Source: Barnesiella sp. An55 (lineage in GTDB: Bacteria; Bacteroidota; Bacteroidia; Bacteroidales; Barnesiellaceae). From it: a stretch of 64,000 nucleotides of DNA. Positions 9,497 to 17,985 of this stretch are shown here, piece after piece. The notes under the pieces are model-generated. The model saw only the letters and a list, made by a program, of their open reading frames with translations, made no database searches and was not told where the DNA came from. The number at the start of each line of letters is the position of its first letter. The first letter of the stretch is position 1. The stretch is from contig NZ_NFHZ01000009.1 in NCBI RefSeq assembly GCF_002161555.1, forward strand, positions 1 through 64,000. Direction: 5' to 3'. A program made the translations under genes and the position numbers.

Positions 9497-10054
9497 ATGA
9501 AAAAGAACAAACTGAACATGGCCATGGCCCTTACATTAGCAGCTACTCTTTGCTTCTCTTCCTGTATCGGTTCTTTCAGTCTCACCAACAAAGTTCTCAG
9601 CTGGAACGAAGGCGTAGGCAATAAATTTGTAAACGAACTCGTGTTTATCGCATTCCATATCATCCCGGTTTATGAGTTAACCGTGGCAGCCGATGTCATC
9701 ATCCTCAACTCCATTGAATTCTGGACCGGAAACAACCTCGTAGCCAAATCTTCGACTAAAGAGGTGAAAGGCGAAAACGGCGATATCTATCTGGTAAAGA
9801 CCGACAAAGACGGCTACACGATTACCAACACGGCCGACAACTCGACCATCGGTTTCGTATTCGACAGCAGCGACAACTCGTGGTCTGTATCGGCCAATGG
9901 CGAAACGACCAAATTCATGACCTTCGTCGATGAGAACCATGTAAAATTGCCGGGGGTTGACGGTAACGAAGTAGTGGTTGAACTTTCTCAAGCCGGCGTA
10001 ATGGCCTATCAAGAAGCAGCCCAACACTGCAATCTCAACCTGGCTCTGAAATAA
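9497..10054 (+). CDS. DUF3332 lipoprotein
   Basis: A 185-residue lipoprotein of family DUF3332, function unknown. The signal peptide ends in a lipobox (CFSSCIGSF). The mature part begins with the conserved SLTNKVLSWNEGVGNKFVNELVF block, has a hydrophobic segment (VYELTVAADVIILNSIEFW, about residues 56-75) and a polar beta-rich C-terminal half. It is monocistronic, with its own -7 box and a strong palindromic terminator after it. Confidence 0.85.
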   Translation: MKKNKLNMAMALTLAATLCFSSCIGSFSLTNKVLSWNEGVGNKFVNELVFIAFHIIPVYELTVAADVIILNSIEFWTGNNLVAKSSTKEVKGENGDIYLVKTDKDGYTITNTADNSTIGFVFDSSDNSWSVSANGETTKFMTFVDENHVKLPGVDGNEVVVELSQAGVMAYQEAAQHCNLNLALK

Positions 10055-10071
10055 GACCTTATAGATTCCAT

Positions 10072-10103
10072 AAAAAAGGGGAGGCAATTGCCTCCCCTTT
10101 TTT
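10072..10103. terminator. bidirectional terminator between DUF3332 gene and pepD
   Basis: A perfect palindrome, A6-GGGGAGGC-AATT-GCCTCCCC-T6, symmetric on both strands. It can end transcription from both convergent genes. Confidence 0.95.
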
Positions 10104-10181
10104 ATGCTTGACCGCGGCTCCAAAACCGTTGGGCAGCAAACGAAGGAGATCAACCTCCTCCGCTCACCAAACCCCTTTCGA

Positions 10182-11639
10182 TTACTCGGCAGCCACCTTT
10201 TCCAAAATCAATACCAGGTGATTCCAGAACTTCTCTACGGCCGGGATATGCATCATCTCGTCGGGCGAGTGAACACCCCGCAGTGTGGGACCGAACGAAA
10301 TCATATCGAGTTGCGGATACTTCGTCAGGAACAGGCCGCACTCGAGACCGGCATGGATAGCCTTGATAGCCGGTGTCTGTTGATACAACTCCTCATAGGC
10401 AGCCACAGCCACATCCTTGATGTGAGAGTGCATATTGGGTTTCCATCCAGGATAGCCATCGCCATGCGTAGGCTCGGCACCAGCCATGCGGAAGAGACAC
10501 TCGATTTGATAGGCAATATCGTATTTCTCCGACTCTACCGAGCTGCGCTGACTCGTAGCCACCACAATCTTGCCCGGCTCGGTCATCTTCACCGAGGCCA
10601 GGTTGGTCGAGGTCTCTACCAGCCCCTCGATATCGTGACTCATGGCAATCACCCCGTGAGGTGCGGCATAGAGCGCGCTTATCAATGAGCGAGCCACCCG
10701 GTCTTCAATCATAAACTCGGGGGTATCGGCCGTAGCCACATCGACTGTCACTTGCGGATCTACGCTACTCAATTCGGCAGCCACGTCGGCAGCAAAATGG
10801 TTCACCTCGGCACGAATCGTCTCCTTATCCTCGGGGTTCACGGCAATCACGGCCATCGCCTCACGCGGGATGGCATTGCGCAAGTTACCACCGTCGATGG
10901 CACACAAATGCATCTCGTGACGTTGCATGCACATCCACAAGAAACGCGCCAGCAACTTGTTGGCATTGCCACGTCCCAGGTGAATATCGCCACCCGAGTG
11001 ACCACCCAACAGGTTCTTCACCTCGACCCGCAAAAAGAACTTGCCGGCCGGAACAGGCTCCTGTTTGTAGGTAAAAGTCGAAGTAGTGTCGATACCACCG
11101 GCACACCCAATAAAGATCTCGGCCTCATCTTCCGAGTCGAGGTTCAACAGATACTTGCCATCGATCATGCCGGCTTCCAACCCGAAAGCTCCAGTCAGGC
11201 CCGTCTCCTCATCGACGGTAAACAGAGCCTGTACACGGCCATGCTTCAGCTCCTTGTCAGAGAGCACAGCCAACGAGGCAGCTATACCTATACCGTTGTC
11301 GGCACCCAGGGTCGTACCCCGAGCCTTCACCCACTCGCCATCGACATACGTCTCAATGGGGTCGTGCTCAAAATCATGTTTCACATCGCCGTTCTTCTCG
11401 CACACCATATCCATGTGAGCCTGCAAGATAACCGTGGGGGCACCTTCGCAACCGGGCGTAGCCTCTTTGGTAATAACCACATTGCCCGTTTTATCGACCC
11501 GGGCATCCAGATTTTGCTCCCGAGCGAAAGCCAACAGGAACTCGCGGATACACTCCTCCTTTTTCGAAGGACGAGGAACTTTGGTAATGGCATCAAAATA
11601 GTGCCAAATTGATGATGGTTTCAGTTCTTTAATCTCCAT
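10182..11639 (-). CDS. pepD: aminoacyl-histidine dipeptidase (PepD/M20 family)
   Basis: Cytoplasmic zinc dipeptidase (485 aa) of the M20C group, cleaving Xaa-His and other dipeptides. Metal-binding blocks are visible: VILQAHMDMVCEKN, GTTLGADNGIGIAA, FTVDEETGLTGA, LNLDSEDEAEIFIGCAGG and, near the C-terminus, HAGLECGLF. Length matches the family. An upstream dispersed repeat (11862-11936) carries a minus-strand promoter that points at this gene, which would give a leader of about 215 nt. Confidence 0.96.
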   Translation of the reverse strand: MEIKELKPSSIWHYFDAITKVPRPSKKEECIREFLLAFAREQNLDARVDKTGNVVITKEATPGCEGAPTVILQAHMDMVCEKNGDVKHDFEHDPIETYVDGEWVKARGTTLGADNGIGIAASLAVLSDKELKHGRVQALFTVDEETGLTGAFGLEAGMIDGKYLLNLDSEDEAEIFIGCAGGIDTTSTFTYKQEPVPAGKFFLRVEVKNLLGGHSGGDIHLGRGNANKLLARFLWMCMQRHEMHLCAIDGGNLRNAIPREAMAVIAVNPEDKETIRAEVNHFAADVAAELSSVDPQVTVDVATADTPEFMIEDRVARSLISALYAAPHGVIAMSHDIEGLVETSTNLASVKMTEPGKIVVATSQRSSVESEKYDIAYQIECLFRMAGAEPTHGDGYPGWKPNMHSHIKDVAVAAYEELYQQTPAIKAIHAGLECGLFLTKYPQLDMISFGPTLRGVHSPDEMMHIPAVEKFWNHLVLILEKVAAE

Positions 11640-11775
11640 ATTCTTCTATTTTAGTTACAATCTGTTCATTGCTAAACTATCTGTACTCAAAAAAAATTAT
11701 GTTAAAATTCCCGTTTTTACCGATTCTATCGTCAAAATATTTCTATTCTTCGACCAAATTCACATTTTCCTTTCC

Positions 11776-11783
11776 TATATTTG
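11776..11783 (+). promoter_or_regulatory. possible -7 box upstream of small membrane protein gene
   Basis: TATATTTG on the plus strand. It would give a leader of about 170 nt to the gene at 11956 and run against the minus-strand promoter in the repeat at 11862-11936. No -33 element is obvious. Confidence 0.35.
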
Positions 11784-11861
11784 CACAGCAAAGACAACCG
11801 TAAGGCATACACAACCAAGCCGTTTGTTATTACCCTGCCGAGAGTCTTTGTTTTTACTATA

Positions 11862-11936
11862 CAAATATAGTGAAAGGAGTGTGCAAAGACAAATGAAAAC
11901 CAAGTTTTCAAATGCCTGCACCCAACCGGCTCCTAT
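11862..11936 (-). repeat. promoter-bearing dispersed repeat, copy 1 (toward pepD)
   Basis: Minus-strand TTTG (11893-11890), exactly 20 nt, TATATTTG (11869-11862). Upstream of the -33 is the hairpin GAAAAC-CAA-GTTTTC and then CCAACCGGCTCCTAT, matching other copies (TACCGAACCGCATCCT). It points to pepD. Confidence 0.65.
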
Positions 11937-11955
11937 ATTTTTAAGTACAATAAGG

Positions 11956-12147
11956 ATGTGGAATATTTTACTTTTTACCGCAGGATTTCTTGCATTGGCT
12001 GTAGCTCTTTTGGGGGTAAGAGTTTTCTTTGTAAAAGGAGGTCGGTTTCCCAGTATGCACATCGGCGACAACAAATATCTGCGTAAAAAAGGGATCTCCT
12101 GCGCTGTCTCTACCGATGCTCAGGAGAGGAAGGAGAAAGGTATATAA
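11956..12147 (+). CDS. small single-pass membrane protein, function unknown
   Basis: A 63-residue protein with one N-terminal transmembrane helix (about residues 3-24) and a basic cytoplasmic-type tail beginning FFVKGGRFPSMHIGDNK. The layout (helix, FxKGG motif, short polar tail) recalls small conserved Bacteroidota membrane proteins and, more loosely, NqrM-type maturation factors, but the cysteine cluster of NqrM is missing (only one Cys). The frame is open further upstream, but the hydrophobic start at ATG 11956 is the natural one. It is 29 nt ahead of the OmpH-like gene and probably co-transcribed with it. Confidence 0.55.
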   Translation: MWNILLFTAGFLALAVALLGVRVFFVKGGRFPSMHIGDNKYLRKKGISCAVSTDAQERKEKGI

Positions 12148-12176
12148 CGATATAAAATTTTAGACTGATAAATAAC

Positions 12177-12776
12177 ATGAAGACTTTTACCCTTGCAATC
12201 CGGACTACAGCTGTGATTGCCATTTCTTTACTGATGGTACAATGTGGTAACAAACAAAACACATCCAATCAACCCTCCAACGATGCCGCTTCGGCTACTG
12301 CCCTCGAGGGAACATTACCCATCGCCTACATCAACGTGGACTCGTTGCTCTCTAAATACAACTTCGCCAAAGATCTCAACGAGAAGATGATCAACAAACA
12401 GGAAAATGCCCGTGCCTCAATCAACGAAAAGGCAAGACAGCTGAAGAAAGAGCAGGACGATTTCCAACGGAAATATCAAAACAATGCCTTCCTCTCGCCC
12501 GAAAGAGCTCAACAAGAGTACCAACGTCTCGAAAAGAAAGCTGCCGATTTGCAAGAGTATGCCCAACGTCTCGACAACGAGAATATGCTCGAGCAACAAA
12601 AAATGCTCATGCAAATGAACGACTCGATCAACACCTTCATCAAAGAATACAACCAAGACAAAAAATACGAGGCTATCTTCAACAACGCCAGCACCCTCTA
12701 CATCAACCCCGCCTACGATATCACCAACGAGGTTGTCGAGTTGCTGAACAAACGTTATGCCGCAGCCAAGAAATAA
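12177..12776 (+). CDS. OmpH/Skp-family lipoprotein
   Basis: A 199-residue protein of the OmpH (Skp) periplasmic chaperone family. An N-terminal signal with lipobox (LMVQCGNK) is followed by a low-complexity spacer, a short strand PIAYINVDSLLSKY typical of OmpH, a long charged coiled coil (about residues 65-150) and the C-terminal YEAIFNNASTLYINPAYDITNEV. Skp-type proteins hold unfolded outer-membrane proteins; the lipid anchor is a variation common in this phylum. It ends in a clear terminator. Confidence 0.88.
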   Translation: MKTFTLAIRTTAVIAISLLMVQCGNKQNTSNQPSNDAASATALEGTLPIAYINVDSLLSKYNFAKDLNEKMINKQENARASINEKARQLKKEQDDFQRKYQNNAFLSPERAQQEYQRLEKKAADLQEYAQRLDNENMLEQQKMLMQMNDSINTFIKEYNQDKKYEAIFNNASTLYINPAYDITNEVVELLNKRYAAAKK

Positions 12777-12802
12777 GGAATATCCTTGATTTATTTATAA
12801 TA

Positions 12803-12835
12803 AAAAGCCTGTTACTTTTTGGATAACAGGCTTTT
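12803..12835 (+). terminator. terminator after the OmpH-like gene
   Basis: A 12-bp perfect stem AAAAGCCTGTTA/TAACAGGCTTTT with a 9-nt loop, just 26 nt after the stop codon. Confidence 0.9.
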
Positions 12836-12847
12836 GCATATAATCCT

Positions 12848-13708
12848 ATGAAACGCCACTCGATTATCATCTCCATTGCCATGTTTGCTTTTGCACTTGT
12901 CGCTTGCCAATCGCACGACAACGAGCAACCCTATGAAAAACCTCTGTCACTCGCTGGTAAACAAATGGTTGCAATGGGCAACAGCATCACCTCGCCATCC
13001 AACTCGTGGGCCTGGGTCACAGCCCGGCACTTCGACATGGAACTGACCAACCTGGCCGTACCGAGTGCCTGCTGGGCCGACTATCCCTACACGGCCGTCG
13101 ATACCAATCCCGACCCCCGATACAATGGCAACAATACCAACAACGTCATATCCAACCAGGTATTTCGGTTTCTGCAAATGGTAGTACCCGAAGGGACCGT
13201 TATTCCCGAAGCCGAAGGCAAACCGTTTCATAGCGAAACACCTTCGCCTCTCACGGGCCGCAAGAGTGCCGACTCTACATTCGACCCCTTCCTGGTAATC
13301 ATCTCGTGCGGCACAAACGACTCGGGCAGCGGAACTATCGGCGACATTTCCGAACTGGAGAAACCCTACGACGAAGCCAATCGGGAGACACTCTACGGGG
13401 CCATCAACTGGGCCGTATCGGTCATTCGCAAATACTGCCCTTCCTCCCAAATAGTCCTGCTCACCCCCATACAACGCTCGCCCCTACCGCCACGACTGCC
13501 CCTGTTTGTCGAAGCCATACAACTGGCCGGAGAGAAACTGGGCTGCCCCACGATTGATATGTATAACGAGTCGGGAATTACCGAAGCCGAAGAGGCTCTG
13601 GCACACAAATATCTCTACGACGGACTACACCCCACAGAAGAAGGGAGTATCTTGATGGGCAACACCGTTATCCGTCACCTCGAAATCTTATACGGTATAA
13701 GCCAATAG
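12848..13708 (+). CDS. SGNH/GDSL-type hydrolase lipoprotein
   Basis: A 286-residue secreted esterase-like protein. The signal peptide ends in a lipobox (ALVACQSH). SGNH blocks are present: block I MGNSITSPSNSWAW (Ser in GNS), block III SCGTNDSG and block V DGLHPTEEG with the catalytic Asp/His pair. The substrate is unknown; the family includes carbohydrate esterases and lipases. It begins only 13 nt after a terminator, so its promoter must overlap the terminator region or it depends on read-through. Confidence 0.85.
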   Translation: MKRHSIIISIAMFAFALVACQSHDNEQPYEKPLSLAGKQMVAMGNSITSPSNSWAWVTARHFDMELTNLAVPSACWADYPYTAVDTNPDPRYNGNNTNNVISNQVFRFLQMVVPEGTVIPEAEGKPFHSETPSPLTGRKSADSTFDPFLVIISCGTNDSGSGTIGDISELEKPYDEANRETLYGAINWAVSVIRKYCPSSQIVLLTPIQRSPLPPRLPLFVEAIQLAGEKLGCPTIDMYNESGITEAEEALAHKYLYDGLHPTEEGSILMGNTVIRHLEILYGISQ

Positions 13709-13735
13709 ACGATATCACCAAAGGGAGAATGGGAG

Positions 13736-14437
13736 TCACAAGCGACCCTCGTCGGCATAGCTGAAATAGCCCTCCTCGCCCACGATAATATGGTCGAGCA
13801 CGGCAATATCGAAAAGCGAGGCAGCCGCCTTGATCTTGCTGGTTACCTTATCGTCGGCACCACTGGGAGCCAGGTTGTTCGACGGGTGATTGTGGCATAG
13901 AATAAGAGCCGAGGCCAACTGCTGCAAGGCCGACCGCATGATCAGCTTCACATCGACCACCGTCGCCGAGGTACCGCCCTGGCTCACCCGCAGCGTATCA
14001 ATTACCCGGTTGGCCCGGTTGAGCAAAAGGACCCAGAACTCCTCGTGAGGCAAATCGATCATCTGCCCACGCAACAGATTATACACATCGGCACTGTGAT
14101 TGATTGCCGGTCGTTTAGGCACCTCCTCGTCGCGCCGGCGCCGACCTATCTCGAGAGCCGCCATAATCGTAATGGCTTTGGCCTCGCCTATTCCCTTGAA
14201 AGGCTTCACAAAATCGTCTATTCCATATTTCCCCAACTTGTTCAGACTGTTGTCGGCAGCATTGAGAATACGCTGCGAGAGCTCGACAGCCGTCTCGTCC
14301 ACGTTACCCGAGCCAATGAGAATCGCTATCAACTCGGCATTACTCAACGACCGGATGCCATGCAGCATCATCTTCTCGCGCGGACGGTCCTCGGCCGCCC
14401 ATTCGGCAATAGTCAACTTCTCGCGGTTACGACCCAT
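13736..14437 (-). CDS. radC: RadC family protein (JAB/MPN domain)
   Basis: A 233-residue RadC protein. N-terminal helix-hairpin-helix region (LSNAELIAILIGSGN, FKGIGEAKAITIMAALEIGRRR) precedes a JAB1/MPN metalloprotease-like domain with the metal motif ILCHNHPSNNLAPSGADD. Despite the name, a role in DNA repair is not established. It starts 2 nt after the stop of the glycosyltransferase gene, so the two form an operon. Confidence 0.95.
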   Translation of the reverse strand: MGRNREKLTIAEWAAEDRPREKMMLHGIRSLSNAELIAILIGSGNVDETAVELSQRILNAADNSLNKLGKYGIDDFVKPFKGIGEAKAITIMAALEIGRRRRDEEVPKRPAINHSADVYNLLRGQMIDLPHEEFWVLLLNRANRVIDTLRVSQGGTSATVVDVKLIMRSALQQLASALILCHNHPSNNLAPSGADDKVTSKIKAAASLFDIAVLDHIIVGEEGYFSYADEGRL

Positions 14438-14439
14438 GG

Positions 14440-15435
14440 CTACTTGCCTTTACGCAGACGCACCTCCTCGGCCTCGTCTCGACCACGTCCCAATACCACT
14501 TTCAGGAAGAAGGCTTTCAAGAAACCCAAGCCGTATCCGCCCAGCTGTATCACACTGGCCACGACCGAGAGAGCTGCAATCTTGAGCCGCTTGTTCACAC
14601 ACCACGAGACTACAAAGATAGCCAGCAGATAGGCCACCAGCGGCAATATGGCCGGCCACCAGAAACAGGCCCCCACAATCATCGCCAGCGACCCCACCAC
14701 AAAACAGGCCGGGAGCCAGTGCACCAGCTTCAACGTATCGGGATAGAGCAGATAGAGCGAGATGCGCGACATTCCAAAAATATAGATCTGACGGAAAAAG
14801 AGCCGCAAGTTTACCCTACGCTTGTGATAGACAAAGGCCTCGCGGATGAGCGAGATACCGAACCCGGCCTGCCGGATACGGGTACTCATGTCAATATCTT
14901 CGCTGAACATCTCGCGGAAACCGCCTACCCGCTCATAGACCTCGCGCGAAAATCCCATGTTGAAGGTGCGCGGCGTGAACTTCTCGAGCTGCACCTTTCC
15001 ACCCCGGATACCCCCCGTAGTGAGAAACGAAGTCATCGAATAGTTGATGGCCTTCTGCACATCGCTGAAGGAGTCGTGAGCGGCATCGGGCCCCCCGAAG
15101 CAATCGGTATAGTGCCGTTGCAAAGCCTTGCCCAACACCTCGAAATAACGCTCGGGTATCACGCAATCGGAGTCGAAGAAGATGAAATAGCGACCCGAAG
15201 CCCGCTCCATCCCATAGTTGCGGGCGATACTACGCCCCTCGTTCTCCTTGTAATAATAGTGTATATCGACCGCCGACTCATAGCGAGCTACCGCATCGGC
15301 ACACCGCACCGTCGAGCCATCCTCTACCAGGATAACTTCAAAATCCTTACAAGTCTGCTGTGACAAACTCTTGAGCAGGTCATTCACTTCGTCGGGCCGA
15401 TTATACACCGGCACTATAATCGAGAAATAGGGCAT
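14440..15435 (-). CDS. family 2 glycosyltransferase, membrane-anchored
   Basis: A 331-residue GT2 (GT-A fold) glycosyltransferase. The N-terminus SIIVPVYNRPDEVNDLL, the VILVEDGSTVRC block and the metal/nucleotide motif FFDSDCVIPE are typical. Two or three hydrophobic helices follow in the C-terminal third (about 225-310). The basic C-terminal tail is probably cytoplasmic. The sugar donor and acceptor cannot be predicted. It is first in a two-gene unit with radC and has a TATATTTG -7 box 24 nt before the ATG. Confidence 0.92.
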   Translation of the reverse strand: MPYFSIIVPVYNRPDEVNDLLKSLSQQTCKDFEVILVEDGSTVRCADAVARYESAVDIHYYYKENEGRSIARNYGMERASGRYFIFFDSDCVIPERYFEVLGKALQRHYTDCFGGPDAAHDSFSDVQKAINYSMTSFLTTGGIRGGKVQLEKFTPRTFNMGFSREVYERVGGFREMFSEDIDMSTRIRQAGFGISLIREAFVYHKRRVNLRLFFRQIYIFGMSRISLYLLYPDTLKLVHWLPACFVVGSLAMIVGACFWWPAILPLVAYLLAIFVVSWCVNKRLKIAALSVVASVIQLGGYGLGFLKAFFLKVVLGRGRDEAEEVRLRKGK

Positions 15436-15458
15436 AGCGACAAATATTCTGTTTTGTA

Positions 15459-15466
15459 CAAATATA
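15459..15466 (-). promoter_or_regulatory. -7 box of the glycosyltransferase-radC unit
   Basis: TATATTTG on the minus strand, close before the ATG at 15435. The -33 element is unclear. Confidence 0.5.
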
Positions 15467-15519
15467 CATTTTTAATTTCAAACCGCCACCAAATTGCCCG
15501 GGCTAAACTTGCCGGGAGA

Positions 15520-15557
15520 AAAAAGCGGGTACTATCCATTGGTAGTACCCGCTTTTT
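15520..15557. terminator. bidirectional terminator after efp
   Basis: A 15-bp perfect stem AAAAAGCGGGTACTA/TAGTACCCGCTTTTT with an 8-nt loop. It ends efp on the minus strand and separates it from the glycosyltransferase promoter. Confidence 0.92.
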
Positions 15558-15582
15558 ATCGTTATCTCGTTTGACGTTACAA

Positions 15583-16146
15583 TTATTTGGCACGCTCGAT
15601 ATACGAACCGTCGCGAGTATCGACAACGATCATCTCGCCCGTCTCGATAAAGAGAGGCACACGCACCGTGGCACCCGTCTCTACGGTAGCCGGTTTGGTC
15701 GTGTTGGTTGCGGTATCGCCTTTCAAGCCCGGCTCGGTGTAGGTAACCTCCAGTTGAACTTTCACCGGCAGTTCGGCAAAGAGTACCGTATCGGTCGAAG
15801 CGTCAGAAACTACCTCGACAACCATACCCTCTTTCAGGAAATCAACGCCCGTGATGAGGTTTTTGTTGATAATCAGGTCGTCCCAAGTCTCTTGGTTGAG
15901 GAAGTGATAGTGCTCACCCTCGTTGTAGGAATATTGATACGGACGACGTTCTACCCGTACATCTTCCAGTTTCTCACCAATGTTGAAGCGGCGCTCAATC
16001 ACACGACCCGATACCACATCCTTGAGTTTGGTACGCATAATCGTGTTGCCCTTACCCGGTTTTACATGCAAAAATTCTACACAGAAATAGAGCTTTCCGT
16101 CCAAACGGATACAGGTCCCGTTTTTAATGTCTTGCGAGTTAATCAT
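15583..16146 (-). CDS. efp: elongation factor P
   Basis: Translation elongation factor P (187 aa), which relieves ribosome stalling at polyproline stretches. The KOW-like N-terminal domain contains the tip loop HVKPGKGNTIMRTK, with the usual modifiable lysine at position 32. The central signature region and the C-terminal OB domain (TGATVRVPLFIETGEMIVVDTRDGSYIERAK) are complete. It has its own promoter and terminator. Confidence 0.98.
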   Translation of the reverse strand: MINSQDIKNGTCIRLDGKLYFCVEFLHVKPGKGNTIMRTKLKDVVSGRVIERRFNIGEKLEDVRVERRPYQYSYNEGEHYHFLNQETWDDLIINKNLITGVDFLKEGMVVEVVSDASTDTVLFAELPVKVQLEVTYTEPGLKGDTATNTTKPATVETGATVRVPLFIETGEMIVVDTRDGSYIERAK

Positions 16147-16205
16147 ACTTTATCTTATATTATTATTTCGATTATATTATTCTTTGTCTCTGAAGTTTCG
16201 GCCTA

Positions 16206-16236
16206 CAAAAGTAAACTAAATCAATAAAATCTCAAA
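16206..16236 (-). promoter_or_regulatory. promoter of efp
   Basis: Minus-strand TTTG (16236-16233), 19-nt spacer, TACTTTTG (16213-16206), giving a leader of about 55 nt. Confidence 0.65.
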
Positions 16237-16264
16237 AAGAAATTCCCCAAAAATAGGTTTTCTC

Positions 16265-16295
16265 TTGGTTTATTAAAAAAAAGTATCTATTTTTG
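16265..16295 (+). promoter_or_regulatory. promoter of rpmH
   Basis: TTG at 16265-16267, 20-nt spacer, TATTTTTG at 16288-16295. It diverges from the efp promoter. Confidence 0.75.
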
Positions 16296-16337
16296 CAGTC
16301 CGAAAATAAAGAATAATAACGATAAAATATAACGGCA

Positions 16338-16493
16338 ATGAAAAGAACATTTCAACCTTCGAACAGAAAAAGAATTAACAAACACGGATTCCGTTTGAGA
16401 ATGTCAACTGCAAACGGTCGTCGCGTATTGGCCAGCCGTCGTGCAAAAGGTCGTGCCAAACTGACGGTTTCGGACGAAAGACATCCTTTCTAA
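16338..16493 (+). CDS. rpmH: 50S ribosomal protein L34
   Basis: A 51-residue, very basic protein that reads [19 protein letters not shown] at its start, the universal bL34 sequence, and ends in VSDERHPF, a usual Bacteroidota extension. It is monocistronic, with a good promoter and a long terminator hairpin. It is not next to rnpA/dnaA here, unlike in many other bacteria. Confidence 0.99.
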   Translation: MKRTFQPSNRKRINKHGFRLRMSTANGRRVLASRRAKGRAKLTVSDERHPF

Positions 16494-16508
16494 AAAAATT
16501 TATCCGAC

Positions 16509-16551
16509 ATATGAAAAGGGGCTGTATCGATGATACAGCCCCTTTTCATAT
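16509..16551. terminator. bidirectional terminator between rpmH and the PAP2 gene
   Basis: A 20-bp perfect stem with a 3-nt loop; the GC core GGGGCTGTATC is flanked by A4/T4. Confidence 0.93.
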
Positions 16552-16567
16552 AGTATTACCAACAGAA

Positions 16568-17899
16568 TTAAAAGAGTATATTGGCCGAAGCACCCCAGGT
16601 GAGTGCATGAATCGCGCTGTTGCCCGAGCGAGCGGTCTGTATGCCCAGTTCCTGCGAAGGCAACAGGCTGTACGACGTCGAAGTCGAGGTATAGTCGCAA
16701 AAGAAACGAGCACCCAAATTGCGCTTCATCATGTATCCTATCGACACGCCGGCACTCCACACAAAACCATTGCGATTAAAATCGATCTCGTCGCATCCCA
16801 AGGTATGCGATGGGATGTAATTATAACCGGCCAATGCCTTGCAGCCTACCGACCAACGGCTCGTACAGGGATACTGCAGATAGGCCCCCGCCATGGCCCG
16901 GCCTTCGTCAAGAGGCTCGAGAGCGGCATCGGGTTGGGTATTGAGCGATACCGGTATGTTCGAGACCGTAGCCAAACCTCCGCACCCGATATATTGGTTG
17001 AAGAAATAGGCACCCTCCACACCTATGCGGCTACCGATACCGGTATTGAGCCTCATCCCCTGACCCAAATCTATACGGCCAAGCCCCGACGAAAATCCCA
17101 TGTAAAGGCCTACAAACGAAGGCTTCTCGAGCAACGGATAATAAGTAGGGTCGAAGTTCAACCCCTTATCCTTAAATATCAAGTCGGCCAAATAGTAACC
17201 CAACTCGGTCGAAAGAATACCTATACCGGCTCCGGCCAGCACATCAGATACCCAGTGACGGTTGTTCAACTGGCGGCTCACACCGGTCACAGCCGCTACC
17301 GTAAAGGCCGAGATACTGTACCACGGACTGCGGTCGCCATACTCCTTGTGCATCATCATTGCCGTCATAAAGGCGGTAGCCGTATGGCCCGAGGGGAACG
17401 ACTTGTAGTTGCTGCCATCGGGGCGCTGCACATGTGCCGTATATTTTATGGTGTTGACCACCGTAGCCATGATGGCTGCCGAAAAGGCATCGGAGACCAG
17501 CATGCGGCCCCACGAGCTGCGGCTCTCCACGCCAAAGCCCTTCAATCCCAGCATCACCACGGCCGGTGCATATTGCAGATAGTTGTCATACTCATATTTA
17601 AATCGGGGGACGTAGTCGTTGCGCAACTGGCGAAAACGCTCACGCCCCGGTATGGTGGAGACTCCGGCCACGACGAGCGGCACACCCACATAGGTCATCT
17701 GGAACCACTTCGACGAAGTGGCCTTATCGACCTTCTGGTTGAAGCGCTGCCACGAGTTGAGCGGGCGCAAATCGACTGCCGTATCACGAGAATCGGCCAC
17801 CGTATCACGGGCAACCGATCGCAGAGTAATCTCTCCCCGGCTCGGGAATACCGAAGTAATCAACAGAGCGACTGTCAAGAATCGTATAATGTGTCTCAT
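16568..17899 (-). CDS. PAP2 phosphatase with outer-membrane-barrel-like C-terminus
   Basis: A 443-residue secreted or membrane protein. After an N-terminal signal comes a type 2 phosphatidic acid phosphatase domain with all three motifs: K152...R159-P160, P169-S-G-H172 and S208-R209...H215...D219. The C-terminal 190 residues have no PAP2 helices; instead they alternate aromatic and polar residues as in a small outer-membrane beta-barrel and end in hydrophobic-F. Similar fusions are lipid phosphatases acting on the outer membrane, for example lipid A phosphate removal; the substrate here is inference. Confidence 0.85.
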   Translation of the reverse strand: MRHIIRFLTVALLITSVFPSRGEITLRSVARDTVADSRDTAVDLRPLNSWQRFNQKVDKATSSKWFQMTYVGVPLVVAGVSTIPGRERFRQLRNDYVPRFKYEYDNYLQYAPAVVMLGLKGFGVESRSSWGRMLVSDAFSAAIMATVVNTIKYTAHVQRPDGSNYKSFPSGHTATAFMTAMMMHKEYGDRSPWYSISAFTVAAVTGVSRQLNNRHWVSDVLAGAGIGILSTELGYYLADLIFKDKGLNFDPTYYPLLEKPSFVGLYMGFSSGLGRIDLGQGMRLNTGIGSRIGVEGAYFFNQYIGCGGLATVSNIPVSLNTQPDAALEPLDEGRAMAGAYLQYPCTSRWSVGCKALAGYNYIPSHTLGCDEIDFNRNGFVWSAGVSIGYMMKRNLGARFFCDYTSTSTSYSLLPSQELGIQTARSGNSAIHALTWGASANILF

Positions 17900-17985
17900 T
17901 GGTCAAAAAAAAACTTTTAGCATAGTGTATGGTTCGGCAAAGGTCCGGCAATTATTCGGGATATCCAAAAAACGGCTCCCTATAT

